Assembly (NCBI GenBank): GCA_023055355.1
Contig: JALJCS010000056.1
Location: 2,108,001 to 2,172,000 of the forward strand
Length of the DNA stretch: 64,000 nt
Origin: Agelaius tricolor
Lineage: Eukaryota > Chordata > Aves > Passeriformes > Icteridae
Reading direction: 5' to 3'
The notes under the pieces were generated by a model. It did not search any database, was not told the origin of the DNA, and saw nothing but the letters and a program-made list of their open reading frames with translations. Below, piece by piece: positions 41,996 through 53,718 of this stretch. The first letter of the stretch is position 1, and every line of letters begins with the position of its first letter. Made by a program: the position numbers and the translations under genes.

Positions 41996-42109
41996 GTGTT
42001 GACACAAAAATGGGGCAGACCACGGAGAGATTGTAAGTGGTCATGATACCACCAAAAGTAAACTAACACCTTACATACTGGAACTGACTGATTCTTTAAT
42101 TTTTTTATC

Positions 42110-42720
42110 ACAGGACTGGCACATCATCAAAGCTGAGCCCGGACTTAACTTCCACCTGTGCTGGCCACAGAGCTGTAAGTACCTTGTTGTTGGGGACACC
42201 AAGTACACCCTTCCTGAGATCAAAATCACCTGGGGAATTTTACCATCAGATCCGGAGCAAATCGTTCTCATGTCACTCTGTGTCCATCCCCCCCTCTTCC
42301 TACTGAAGGGCCAGGTCATCGCTCAGGACATTCCATTGCCTCATAGGGTCTTCGATGACCTGGCCCTTTCTGTTTATTTCACCGAGATCGTAGAAGACAA
42401 GCCCCTTGTTTGGTGTGGCCTTAAGTGTGGGGGGCGTTCCATCCAACTACAAGGGATGATGGACACGAGGGCAGATGTGATGGTCATAACCCCACACAAA
42501 TGGCCATCACAATGGGAGCTGCAAAATGTGCCAAGTAAGGTTTTAGGTGTCGGGGGGACTTAATTGGCAAAAAGATCAAAGACCATTGTACAAATTGAGG
42601 GACCGAATGGACAATTGGCTTCTATATGTCCATTTGTTTTAAATTCCAAATTCACCCTATGCGGGAGAGATGCCATGTTCCAATGGAGAGCTAAACTTGA
42701 AATCCCAAAGGCTCCCCAGG
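42110..42720 (+). pseudogene. pro: P5 dUTPase-like domain and protease
   Basis: The dUTPase-like part ends in L-K-G-Q-V-I-A-Q-D-I (about 42307). The protease active site reads D-T-R-A instead of D-T-G-A (about 42461-42472), which should abolish activity. The flap region V-L-G-V-G-G is present; a stop follows. Confidence 0.82.
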
Positions 42721-44722
42721 ATTTTTAACAGCAGTCACTGAAGAGTGCTCTATCCAGAAATTGAGTTGGCTAACTGATACACCTGTCTGGGTAGAACAGT
42801 GGCTGCTAAACAATCAAAAATTAAGTGTGCTCACCCAAATAGTGGAGGACCAATTAGCAAGAGGAAACATCGTAGAAAAAAATAGCCCTTGGAATTCCCC
42901 AATGTTTGTAATCAGAAAGCCAGGGAAGGACAAGTGGCGTTTCCTCCACGATTTGCAGAGAGTAAATGATGTGATCAAAAACATGGGGTCTCTCCAACCA
43001 GGGATGCCGTCCCCATCAATGCTCCCCCAAGATTAGAAATTGGTAGTGATAGACATCAAAGATTGTTTCTTTCAAATTCCTCTGCACCCAGCCGATGCTC
43101 CACGTTTTGCCTTCTCTGTACCTTCCATCAACAGAGAAGCTCCCATGAAGCGCTACCACTGGCATGTTCTTCCGTAAGGAATGAAAAACAGTTCTACCAT
43201 TTGCCAGTGGTATGTCACTCGGTTTCTGTCCCCAGTGTGTGCCAAAGGTGGGGGGGTACATTATGTTACATTGTATGGATGACGTGCTTGTGTGTGCCCC
43301 CGACAGCAATTTACTCAGCTTGGTGCTTGAGGACACTATTACTGCCCTGTTGGAGGCCAGATTTTAGTTACAGCAGGACAAGGTACAGAAGCTGCCGCCT
43401 TGGAAGTATCTGGGACTTGAAATAGCCAACAAGACCATCACCCCACAAAAGATTACCATCAATGACATGCCCGAGACCCTACAGGATCTTCATCAACTAT
43501 GTGGGTCATTAAACTGGGTCAGGCCCTGGCTGGGGCTCAACACGGAGGCTCTATCTCCTCTCTTCAACTTACTAAAGGGGATGGAGGAGCTAGACTCTCT
43601 GAGGGCTCTGACTCAGGAGGCTCAGCTAGCTCTCGAGTAGTTACAATCAGCATTGGCAGACAGGCAGGCCCACTGTTGCCAGCTTGACTTCCCTTTTAAC
43701 TTCATCATCTTAGGTAACTTGCTGCATGTCCATGGGCTCATTTTCCAGTGGGACAAGGACCAAAAGGACCCCCTCTTAATCATAGAGTGGGTGTTCCTTG
43801 GTCATCAACTGTCCAAAAGTATCAATTGACCGCAAGAGCTGATGGCCCAGCTGATCAGTAAGGCTGGGGTCTGGATGCGACTGCTGGCAGGGTGTGATTT
43901 CACGTGCATTCACATTCCCATCAAAATATCGACTGGGAGATTAACCAAAGAGACTTTCGAGCAGTTTCTCTGAGATAATGAGAACCTGCAATTTGTTCTA
44001 GATAGCTATCCAGGGAAAATTTCAATTCACCATCCTGGCCACAAATTGTTTAACACAGAATTTAATCTGATCCCAAAGGAGAAACAAAGTTGTCGACCAC
44101 TAAAAGCCTTGACAGTTTTCACCGACGCATCCGGAGGGTCCCACAAGTCTGTAGTGACTTGCAAAGATCCTCAAACTCAGCAGTGGGAAGCCGATGTTAA
44201 GACTGTTGAGGGCTCCCCTCAAGTGGCTGAGTTGGACCCAGTCATCAGGGCTTTTGAGAGATTCTCAGAACCCATCAGTATTATCACTGATTCGGCCTAT
44301 GTTGCTGGTATAGTGTCCAGAGTGGAGAATGCCATTTTAAAAGAAGTCTCTAACCCAGCTGTCTTTAGATTGCTCTCGAAACTTATCCATCTGGTTTCCC
44401 ACCAAGAGCAACCATTTTACGTGATGCATGTGAGGTCACACACTGACCTCCCTGGATTTATAGCAGAAGGAAATAGCAGAGCAGACGCCCTAGCCGTTCC
44501 ATTAAAGCTGGTTGGCCAACCTAACATCTTCCAACAGGCCAAAATTAGTCATCAGCAGTTTCATCAGAATGTTCCTGGTCCGATCCGTCAGTTCTATCTA
44601 AGGTGAGATTAGGCCAAGGCGATTGTGGCCACATGCCCGAACTGTCAAGAGCCCTCTCTACCGTCATTGGGCTCAGGAGTGAACCCAAGAGGACTCCACA
44701 ATTGTGAGGTGTGGCAGACAGA
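42721..44722 (+). pseudogene. pol: P5 reverse transcriptase, RNase H and integrase start
   Basis: Order as in P6. Reverse transcriptase: [22 protein letters not shown], then a C-M-D-D in place of YMDD (about 43272) after a frame change, and later palm/thumb in pieces with stops. RNase H (44046-44606) keeps V-F-T-D-A-S and I-T-D-S-A-Y. The integrase zinc-binding domain is nearly complete (H-Q-Q-F-H, C-P-N-C), and the sequence ends at the W-Q-T-D of the catalytic core. Confidence 0.87.
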
Positions 44723-45135
44723 CCTGGGAGGTCAGTGTGTGACCTCACATGCATTATATGGTAAGGTTGCTTTCTGTGGGAGATTAAACATGTTAATGTA
44801 GAAACCAATTGGTGTAACTTTGGATTGGAAACTTCTCTGAGAAGAGCATGTTCTGCTCTCATTACTATACTAACAACATAAGCTGAATCTGAGACCAGAT
44901 TAAAGGGTTCGTCTTTGAATTTCTCAAAGGCTCTGACAACAGCTGCTAACTCTGTGATCTGTGGAGATCCCTTTACTATTTGGATGTCAGATTCCCATTT
45001 TTGTGTCTGAGGGTCCCTCCAGGTCATTACAGACTTGTGGGATGACCCTGAGCCATCTGTAAAGATGGTTAGAGCTTTGAGAGGTGTTCTACTTTGGACT
45101 AATTTTGGAGTCAGATGAAAGGTTACATCATGATT
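44723..45135 (-). pseudogene. pol: Minus-strand betaretrovirus-like ERV: RNase H
   Basis: Continues the gene interrupted by P5. Contains I-T-E-L-A-A-V, V-S-D-S-A-Y-V and V-R-S-H-T-D-L-P-G up to the TSD. The first active-site block near 45060 is decayed (F-T-D-G-S-G-S, still readable). Confidence 0.85.
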
Positions 45136-46509
45136 AAAAAGTTAGTGTTTTGGGATATGAACTGAAATTTGGCCTGTATAGCTATCTAGGGCAAACTGGA
45201 GATTTTCATTGGTCTGGAGCAAATGCTCCAGGTCCCCAGTGGTCAGTGGCAAGTATATGCATGGGAACTCACACCCTGCAAGAGAGCGGAGGCGAGTTCT
45301 ACCCTTTTTTATTAGATGTGCCATGATTTCCTGGAAGGTGGTAATTGTCTTTGAAGGCTGGCTGTTTGTAAAAATCCATTCCAGTATCAGCAAAGGGTCT
45401 CGAAGCTGAATGTCCCATTGGAAAATCAGTCCGTAGAACCGGGGTGCTTTTCCCAGAATGATGAACAGAAAAGGCAGGCTGGGCTCAAAGCAATGGGCTT
45501 GGTGAGAAGACAGGGCTTCTTGGACCTTGGTGATGGCACCTTGGGCTTCTGTTGTGAGAGTGCATGGAGAGTCCGGGTCCTTGTTGTCACGAAGAAGGTT
45601 GAACAGGGGAGCAAGGTCCTCTGTTGTAATTCCTAGCAGTGGACGTACCCAGTTGATGGATCTACACAGACTGTGTAAGTCTCTCAGGGTTTTTGGGTCG
45701 TCTCTTATGGTGAACTGATGGGGTACAATGGTCCTTTCCCGGATCTTGACTCCAAGGTAAGTCCATGGGTTGGTGTACTGTATTTTGTCCTCATGGATCT
45801 CAAATACTGCTTTTTCTATGGTTTTGATGGACTTTTTAACTGCTTTGTCTAAGTAAGCTTTTTCTGATGCACAGACCAGGATATCATCCATATAGTGGTA
45901 GATGATTGCATCTGGAAATAGGTTCCGAACGGGAGACGGATTGTGAGCAACGTACCACTGGCATATAGTAGGTGAGTTTTTCATTGCTTAAGGAAGATAA
46001 CACCAATGAAATCTTTTGAGTGCAGCCTCTCTGTTAAGAGAGGGAATGGAGAAAGAAAACCATGGAGCATCCTGGGGGTGCAGCTGAATGCTGAAGAAAC
46101 AGTCTTTAATATCTATGATGGCAAGTGTCCAGTCTCTAGGCAGCATCAATGGTGAGGGCAGGCCAGGCTGGAAGGGGCCCATGTCCTGGATGACCTCATT
46201 GATTTTGCAAAGGTCGTGGAGGAGCCTCCACCTGTCCGTTCCAGGCATTGGCAGTACGAAGACTGGAGAGTTCCAGGGGCTGGTGGTCTTGACGATGGGG
46301 CCTTTGGCAAGCTGTTCTTCCACAAGGGCTTTTAGTGCATGCAGTTTTACTTTAGAGAGCGGCCACTGTTCGATCCAGATTAGGTCTTTGCATTTCCAGG
46401 TGAGCCGAGGGATATCTGGTAGTGCCTGCTCCTCAGTGGCCCCAATTAGAAATCCCGACTGGGAATACATAGGGAAGCCCCCCATTGAGATAGAACATCC
46501 CTGCCCCAA
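45136..46509 (-). pseudogene. pol: Minus-strand betaretrovirus-like ERV: reverse transcriptase
   Basis: Two open pieces, 46509-45988 and 45984-45142, separated by one TAA (45985-45987). Fingers and palm: [25 protein letters not shown], then after the stop N-S-P-T-I-C-Q-W-Y and YMDD (about 45890). Thumb and connection follow up to S-Y-T-G-Q-I-S-V-H. Apart from that stop it is well preserved. Confidence 0.9.
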
Positions 46510-46991
46510 AGGGTGATGGGGGCCCTTACCACAAATGGGTGGATGGTTGCCAACTTGCCTTCAGGCTCTTCGACGAGGATGTTGTTCTTACTTTGCATAG
46601 ACACTGTAGTTCCACCAATCCAATTTCGGAAATTTCTAAAAGTATGTGAACTTCTGCCATCTTCTTTGGCTATATTTCGTAGTTGTACAAGTTCTTTATT
46701 TGTGTTAGGTTCCCACATTGTTTTAGTGGTGGCACCACCTCTTTTCCCCTTTATATAAATTACTGGGAAGGCAGAAATTCTCTGAGCCAGTTCCCAATCC
46801 CCTGCCTGAGTCACTTCTATTTTGATTAGAGCCCATGGATCAATGTCCTCTGTATCAGAATTGGACTTGCTGTCCCTACTGTCCTCAGACGAGGAGTGAG
46901 AGTGAGCAGGTGGTGCAGTATGCTTTTCGGGCATGTTGGAGCGAGAGTTTTCAGGGGTGTAGGGGACTGAAGAGAGTGTGAGGAGGCTCAT
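46446..46991 (-). pseudogene. gag-pro: Minus-strand ERV: capsid start fused to protease end
   Basis: A 181-codon frame. The first half matches the proline/acid linker and the first part of capsid (F-P-V-I-Y block, then a K-E-L-V-Q-L-R block). At about residue 120 it jumps to the last part of the protease (F-V-V-R-A-P-I-T-L-W-G-R-D). Most of capsid, nucleocapsid, dUTPase-like domain and the protease active site are deleted, yet the junction is in frame. Confidence 0.75.
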
Positions 46992-47890
46992 GGCAGAGCT
47001 CGGCTAGAGGGAAGCAACAGTGGAGCGGCAATAGCAGGGCCATGGGTGGAACAGCCTGTGCAGGACTGAGGTGCGTGGGGAAGTGGGGTGCCATCGTGGG
47101 GCGTCTTGGAGGTGCCATTTGAGGGACCCTGAGGGTGGGTGGGCGGTTGCAAAGCCTGGGGATAGGGGTAAGGGAGAAGCGGGGGAGAGGAAGCGGTGGG
47201 ATTGGCAGGGGCTGCCGCTGCCAAAGCAGGCACGACAGGGCGTGCGGCATGGTTTGTCGGAGCTGTGGCAGGCAGACGGGCAGAGAGAAGACCACCTGCT
47301 GCGGCAGGAATGGTAGTGGGGGCGGGGAGACACTCGGCAGGGGTGAGAGGCCTGGTGGCAGGGGCGGGGGGGTGTTGCAGCAGGGGTGGGGGGGTCGCGG
47401 CAGGCTGCGCGGAGATGTTGGAGTGAGGGAGGGTGAACCCAATAGGAACCGGCACAGTTACACTCGAAGGTAACGCAGGGGGAGGGTGTAAGCAGCATGC
47501 CGTGGATTGCACAATAGGTGGAGTGGAATCTGCACTTGCCACGTCCGGGGGGGGGGGGAGCTGAAGGGTAAGCATGCCCCACTGAGGAGGTGGGTAGGCG
47601 CGGCACGAATTTAGTGTTCCCCGTCCCAGGAAGGGGGCCCTAGGGTGGAGCATCTCCAGAGACGGCATTTGGACCCGGAGAAAGCAGAGGATAGGGTTCA
47701 GAGACTGAGAGAAAAGGAATGTTATCTGCGTTATTAGCATTTGAAGAGAGAGTCTCTGGTGGGAGAGATAAGGTAGGAATGCCCTCAGCAGGGGAAGGTT
47801 GCAAAGAAATTGAGCTCTTTATATTTGTTTTTTCGACCAATTTGGTTATAGAATTGAAAAAGAGGTAAAAATCGAGTTACAGAAAAATCT
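46951..47890 (-). pseudogene. gag: Minus-strand ERV: gag proline-rich linker
   Basis: Strongly P/A-rich in all three minus frames, with C/G runs; it connects matrix (47894-48136) to the capsid fragment. Which of the overlapping frames was original cannot be told. Confidence 0.6.
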
Positions 47891-47893
47891 TCA

Positions 47894-48136
47894 TTAGTAT
47901 GGAGAGTGTATATTCTTGTCCCTACTGTGTCCCAAAAAGAATCTAGAGTGATAGTGTGTGTTAGTATCTGGAAACTGGGAAATAATCCATTTTATAAATT
48001 TTTTCAAGTTAGTTTTTGAGAGATTGCCTTTAGAGAAAGAAAAGCTGTTAGTGGATAGGATTTCTAGGATTTGTAAATATAAATCTCTCTCATTCTGGGA
48101 TCGTTTTAATTTACTAGGTTTTGATCCCATTCCCTT
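47894..48136 (-). pseudogene. gag: Minus-strand ERV: gag matrix domain
   Basis: ATG at about 48130 starts MGSKPS, a myristoylation-type N-terminus, followed by a L-K-K-F-I-K-W-I-I-S-Q-F-P block matching the matrix helices of the related Gag proteins. Stops after about 75 residues. Confidence 0.75.
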
Positions 48137-48442
48137 TTCCCCTCCAGCAGCAGAAAGAGAAGAAAAAAAAAAACCTAAAAAGGACCCAAGGTAAAAGCGC
48201 ACAAAAAAGGCTGCTTTAAAGCTTACACGTCTTCATCTGAATGTGGGTCAAAAACTGCTGGTGGGTGGTCTGCTGTGTCCGACTCCTCAGGATCTTGTCC
48301 CAGATGTCAGTATGGAGGGTTGTCAGACGCCTCTTCAGATAACTTCTTCTATAACGGAGAAATTATCTTCAGGAGGTCATAGCGACCCGAGGCAGTGACA
48401 ATTCAAGGAGAATGTTGCTCTCTGGAGTGCCAAGATGCCAGC

Positions 48443-48460
48443 ATCCTGTTTGGAGCACCA
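48443..48460 (-). promoter_or_regulatory. Minus-strand ERV primer-binding site
   Basis: Sense TGGTGCTCCAAACAGGAT, resembling the tRNA-Lys3 site with about four changes; adjoins the LTR. Confidence 0.55.
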
Positions 48461-48978
48461 AATTTATTATGGCTGGAGGTTTTCGGGGTCTGTCCAACCC
48501 CGGCTGCCGTAGGTGTGCGGATAGCGATGTCCCGCTAAGCACAACCTGTCCAGGTGCCTCAGGTATGCTCCCAGCCACAGGCAATCTTAGCAAGCAGCTC
48601 AGCCCTGAAGTGAGATCAGCTCTTTGGTGAATTCAGCTCTTTAGTGATTTCAGCTCTTTGCTTGCTAAGTGCCTTGGCAGACACAGGGAGAGAGAGGAGA
48701 AGGTTGTATGAGGTACCAGAGAGGCGTCTTTATTGGCAGCTTCTGTGAAGGGTGACAGTGACAGCTCTTCTGCTGAACGGCACAGAAGTAGGAATTTATA
48801 TAGCGTATAGGGGTTTTGGGAAACAGTCCAAGGCGAATATGACCTATGGTTTTACAGAGAGATAACGAGGGTCCGAAGGTGGAAGAGGGGCTTCTTTGGT
48901 CCAGTCATCATGACTAGGCATTTCTTATCTTAGGCAACTGACTGCCAGGGAAGCCTTGCAGGCCCTGTGGCTGCTACA
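48461..48978 (-). repeat. Minus-strand ERV 5' LTR
   Basis: Sense start TGTAGCAGCCACAGG at 48978. On the minus strand it has a TATATAAATT promoter (about 48800) and AATAAAGA (about 48728). No matching 3' LTR is present at the other end (36985), which is truncated. Confidence 0.7.
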
Positions 48979-49822
48979 CCCCAAGCCATTCAGCAATATC
49001 CCAACTTACAAGGAAACCACTCAACCATTCTCATCCTTCATTCACCTGCAGATAACCAGCTCCCTTCTTCAAATCAAAAATGTTCCCCTAAATGCCACTG
49101 TGATCTGACAAACCCATACAACACACATTCTCAAAATCCTAATATCCATGCATGCAGCAACAGTAAAAAATACAGCAACAAGGCACATAGAAAATGAATT
49201 TTCAAATGCTGTTATAGACCCCACAGTCCCTTAATGACACATTTATGGCAGAATGATACCTTTACTTTTAGTTAAATAAATTTTTCTCCCACAGAATTAG
49301 AGACCAAGTCATCTGCCTAGTTGCCACTTGGAACTAAGTAGCATCCGCTTAACTTTATAACTGGCTGCTGCTATCATAATAGGCAACTAGCCTAGTTGTT
49401 CAAAGTGTGGATTCTTAACTACTAATTCAACACCCCTATGCAAAGGCAATACTTCTCCCCGAGGTACATTAAATTCCCCTATTTTGTGACTGTCAGTGCC
49501 ATGCAAAGGGAAATGGTACAAGACACATCACTTAGTGCTGCCAACCTCTCTGTGGAGGAATACAAAGAACTAAAGTAAAAGCAACATCCACCAATTTAAA
49601 TTTGGGTTTTCAGCGCGAGTCAATATCCCCATTTGCTTTACCCTGAATTATACGTTTTGGCTCGTAAGCATGAGGTTACCAGAATATAAAAAATCCAAGA
49701 TAACAGAAAAACCTTGAACAACAACACCTAAATAGGTAACAGTCATTTGGTTATGGCTTTCTTTGTAAAACAATACAGAGTCTTAAAGCCTCTTCACAAC
49801 ATATTCTTTGAGGGTCCATGCT
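48979..49822 (-). other. 3' flank of the ERVK-type integrase, possibly env-derived
   Basis: A/T-rich with short minus-strand frames. A block near 49380-49520 (minus) could be env surface subunit, but no diagnostic motif was found. Confidence 0.3.
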
Positions 49823-50583
49823 TCAATCCACTTGGTCACCAGTATCACCTGCACATTCTACTTCAGTTTTGGGACCATCCATCCTGTTCCTTCTAGTATC
49901 CTCCAAGTACGGTTTAACACAGCAAGCAGAAACCCAAGGAGGGCCATTCTCTGTCAAGACACAAGCATATCCCCTTCCCCAAGTAATTAATTCCACTGGA
50001 CCTTCCCACACTCCAGTAAGTGAATCCTTAACACATACCCTAATGTTTCTGTGAAAATTTGGTTGTTTACAATTCAAAGAAGAAAAATTATAAAATATAG
50101 GAGACAATTGTGAATCAGGTAAAGGACATAAAAAGTTTACCACATAAACAGCTTTATCTAATCTCACTTGAGGTGGTTCCCGTTGCATTCCCCCTTTTTT
50201 TTTTTTGAACCTGACGCTTCAAAACACCATGAGCATGCTCAATGATTGCTTGACCAATTGAGGTATGGGGAATACCAGCAGGATGGTCAACACCCCAGGC
50301 AAAGAAAATGTCTGCAGTTTTTTTGAAACATATGTTGGGCCATTATCTGTCTTTATATATGATAGAACACCTAAAATAGAAAAGCCATGGCAAAAATGAC
50401 GAATTGCATCCCGAGCTGTTTCACCTGCCAATGCTGATGCAACCATGGCATGAGAGAAGATATCAATTGTAACATGAACATACTTTTAATGGCCAAATTC
50501 AGGCATTTTTGTAACATCAGTTTGCCATTCTTGCAAAGGGAGTAAACCTCTAGGGTTGGTACCATAATATTGTGAAGTATGAG
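49823..50583 (-). pseudogene. pol: ERVK-type integrase (minus)
   Basis: C-terminal domain with I-T-W-G-R-G-Y-A-C-V and V-K-P-Y-L; core with K-T-D-N-G-P-T-Y (second aspartate) and, in a shifted frame, a G-Q-A-I-I-E-H block (glutamate). Frameshifts near 50210 and 50370; an extra run of T (about 50198-50207) marks one. Confidence 0.85.
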
Positions 50584-51168
50584 TTATGTGACAATCAGGA
50601 CAAGAAGAAATAATGGATTTTGCTTCACTGTGTGATAACTTAAATTTTTGCTGCAGTGCCTGAGCACCTTGATGAAAAACTGATGAGACAAAACAGCTTG
50701 CTGAAGCACACTGGGTACAGTTTTGACTGCAGTGGCAGCCACAAGGGAATCCACATAGGCATTACCTTCAATAAAAAATCCAGGTAGCGATGTATGACTA
50801 TGAATATGCATAATAAAATAGGAATGCTTTTGATTACGAATAACAGTCCATAATTTCATCAACATGACAAATAATGGTTTCTCCTTTATGTTATATAACA
50901 CAGCTTGATCTAAATGTTTAACTAAATTAGCAACATAAACAGAATCAGTAACTATATTTACAGGATTAGGAAGTAAAGTAAAAGCCAAAAGTACAGCACA
51001 AAGTTCAATCAGCTGAGGAGACCTTTGTTGAATCATCACTTCATATTCCCAATGATCATCCTTTTTCCAGGCTACAGCTGCTTTTCCATCTGTAAAAACT
51101 GTTGTACCTTCCACTGGAACAGAACAATTTTTTTTTCCCTGAAAAGGAATATTCTCAGTCAAAGTCAA
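50584..51168 (-). pseudogene. pol: ERVK-type RNase H and integrase zinc-binding domain (minus)
   Basis: V-F-T-D-G-K, L-I-E-L-C-A-V, V-T-D-S-V-Y-V and a H-T-S-L-P-G-F-x-x-E-G-N-A-Y-V-D block mark RNase H in order; then the start of the integrase zinc-binding region (S-H-Q-F-F). Confidence 0.87.
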
Positions 51169-51687
51169 AATAGGATGAGAAGCTAAATTATATGTTATCT
51201 GGCCTGTAAAATAAGATAGAGCAAATTACAATTCATAATTATTTTGAAAACACCATTCAAAATACCATTGTTGTACAGGTATCACAATAGTTACATGATC
51301 GTGGCCCAAGATTTCATGGCAACATCTGTGACCCTTGATAATGGTATCTGCAAAAAGCTCATAAAATCCTGGAGCTGTTTTTCAGGATCTGAAAGATAAA
51401 AATATCCATTCTAAAATATGCAATTTATCTTCCAAGTCATCATTCATTGACACAATATTCCACATGGTATTTCATGATCTTTTAAAATAAATAGTTGCAC
51501 ACCATCAGAAGTATCTATCTTGTTAACAAATTTGCATGTCAAAGCTAATTCAACTTCTTCTATGACCCTTTTTGCTGCAATATTCAAATGTCTCTCATCA
51601 GCAGAGGAAGTAATCCCTTACAATAATTCAAACAAAGTTTACATTTGATGATTAGTTATCCCTAAGTATGACCTGATCCAACCTATC
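51169..51687 (-). pseudogene. pol: ERVK-type reverse transcriptase, C-terminal part (minus)
   Basis: Thumb/connection with several stops. It ends at I-G-W-I-R-S-Y-L-G-I-T at the insertion point of the long LTR; the N-terminal part is at 61458-62238. Confidence 0.78.
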
Positions 51688-51692
51688 ATACC

Positions 51693-52606
51693 TGATTTGT
51701 GGAAAAAAACTCCACAACTTGTAAAAGTTGTAAAGCCGGTATGATTTATTTCAGTGCTGGACGCATGTTCCCCAAGGACGTGCGCACCCCTGTGTCGAGG
51801 TTTAGGGCAAATTTGGAGGAGAATTTCCAAATTAGGGCTCCTCCAGTAAGCAAACCCACACAGCCCCTCCCCCCAACCGGTTCAGGAAGGATTTCTCGGA
51901 GAGGAGTGGAAAGAACCTGTTTATTTAACAAGCACAGCACCCCCCAGCACACAAATGAACAATACCGGATGACACCGCTCTGAAAAAGATGACAAATTCA
52001 GAAAGTCTCTCTGGGGGTGGTCACTCTGTTCTCAGTCCCTCCGGCGCTGGGGCTTCTGCTGCAGGCCAGAAGGTGCAGGATCTTGGTGTTTCTCAGGTCC
52101 CAGTCCGGAGCAGGTTCGAAATGATCAGAAAAAGGAAAGGAGAAACCATCCGGGAAGAAATTGGACAGTTTAGCTAAACTAGCTAATGAGCAAAGCAAGC
52201 AGAAGCGAAGCAAGCAAGAGCGAGAGAGCAAAAGCAAAAAGCCAAAGCAGCAAAAGCAAAAGCTGCAGTCTCTGTGTCCCGCCAGGCTGATAAGAAAACC
52301 CAAACAAAACTTTCCCTCTTCAGAGCCGGTCTTAAAGGTACAGAACATAATATCCAACATTAACAGAACACATGAATGGGGATACAAGCATCATAGCGTC
52401 ACTCTAGGACACCCTGAAAATTCCCGAGTCTACTTTATCCCCTAACCTGTTGTATATGCATAAAAGTGATATGCATATGCATCAAACTGTCTTATCAATT
52501 TTATGAGCCTGAGCAGTTTTTCAGTCATGTAGTCGTAATGTGGTGTTTATAGCCCACATTCAGTTTTCCTGTCTGCTTCAGTCTCAGGGTCAGTGGGGGG
52601 CTTCTT
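51693..52606 (-). mobile_element. Long LTR inserted in the ERVK-type pol, part 1 (split by P6)
   Basis: Starts TGATTTGTGG after a 5-bp TSD, ATACC (51688-51692). Minus-oriented; same family as 36507-36985. Interrupted after CTTCTT (52601-52606) by P6 and resumed at 61286. A solo LTR of about 1.07 kb once P6 is removed. Confidence 0.82.
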
Positions 52607-53277
52607 TGTTGTAGTGCGTTCTTATATTTTGTAATACTTTAAAGTAGTTTGTTTTGTATCCCCATGTTTTTCCCAAATGGTTTATCCCAGACTGTACCCC
52701 CCCCCCCCCCCTCCTTTTCCCTCTACTTGTGTTATCCCTTTCCCGGGATAAGATCTCCAAAACCCCCACCCTGGCTCTCTGTCAGTCACCTGGACATCCC
52801 AGCCCCTTGCCTAGAAGTTTCGGTCCAAGTTGTCGAGTGATTAGCCAGGGGCTAGGGGTCAACCCCCCAAGTCCTGCCCCATACGCTGTTTTGTATGTCT
52901 ATCCCCCCAGCACCCATCCCCCAGGGATACCTATTGGTTAGTAGGATTTTATCTATGTTAGTTTCCTCCCCCCTTTAAATGTGAGCTCCAGACATCCCCC
53001 AGCGCTCTCGGCAGGAGACCCCTGGGGTATCGGAGCTCCCTCGGGACTCCTTAATAAAACCTTGGAATACCCCCTGCTAAGAGTCGGCCCCTTTCCTCTT
53101 CCACTGACGTCTCGGTCGTCTCTGCTGCAGCAAAGGCAACCAGCCTGAGTGCCCTCAGCACCCTCGGGGCACAGAGAGTGTCTCCCCGCAGTCGGCCGTG
53201 GTGGGGCTGCACCCCCCACTCTCTGCCGACCCGGGTAAGGCCCAGGGACTTGAGAGGCTTGCAGAGAGACTGGGACA
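52607..53277 (+). repeat. P6 5' LTR
   Basis: 671 bp, TGTTGTAGTGCG to CTGGGACA. CTTTAAATG promoter-type box at about 52972 and AATAAA at 53053-53058. Confidence 0.95.
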
Positions 53278-53280
53278 GCT

Positions 53281-53300
53281 TGGCGCCCAGCTCGTGGGGC
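53281..53300 (+). promoter_or_regulatory. P6 primer-binding site (tRNA-Lys type)
   Basis: TGGCGCCCAGCTCGTGGGGC, 3 nt after the LTR: a tRNA-Lys(1,2)-like site with a 2-nt insertion and a substitution. Confidence 0.85.
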
Positions 53301-53517
53301 TCTGGGACCATTCCACGAGCCCACGGAAAGGGGCTCGGACATTCTTTCAGTCTGTTCGATAAGCCTTCGGCCGGCAAGCTACCTCAGGAAAGAAAAAACT
53401 CCGTTTTAGTGAGTTGCTCTCCTGTGGACGAAACTGGGAGCTTCGAAGTACCCCAAGAAGTCAGTTTCAGGTGGAAATCAACATCCCAGGCTTTTTCGTT
53501 CCCCTCTCCTGCAGCTG

Positions 53518-53528
53518 GATTGGTAAGT
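53518..53528 (+). promoter_or_regulatory. P6 major splice donor
   Basis: GATTG followed by GTAAGT (boundary 53522/53523), in the leader upstream of gag. Pairs with the env acceptor at 59212. Confidence 0.7.
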
Positions 53529-53718
53529 TTTACCCTTCTCTTGTTTCTCCCCTCTTTGGGAGGGGGTGTTTCCCTGCCCTTTGTTCTCAGGCCCGCCGCG
53601 GAGGGCCGAAGTATTTTTTTCTCTCTATTGTGGGCAGGCTGCCAGCTGTAGGCTTTCTCCTCCCCCCCCCCACCTGGGTTGCTGAAATTTGAGATACAAA
53701 TTTAAAATCAGAGCCAAA

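Larger units (their letters stand above)
37999..44722 (+). mobile_element. Provirus P5: decayed, lacking its 3' end and 3' LTR
   Basis: A 5' LTR, primer-binding site, leader, gag, dUTPase-like/protease and pol in order on the plus strand, stopping abruptly inside integrase at 44722. A 6-bp duplication of the target, CCTGGG, flanks it (37993-37998 and 44723-44728); joining the flanks restores the minus-strand RNase H reading. So this looks like a real insertion, yet without a 3' LTR. All genes carry stops or frameshifts. Confidence 0.85.

Noticed and set aside
46988..47740. Long proline-rich minus frames as separate genes
   Set aside because: They are alternative readings of one C/G-rich gag linker; only one can be original.
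53178..53651. Frames across the P6 LTR and leader
   Set aside because: They span promoter, primer-binding site and splice donor and lie upstream of the gag ATG.
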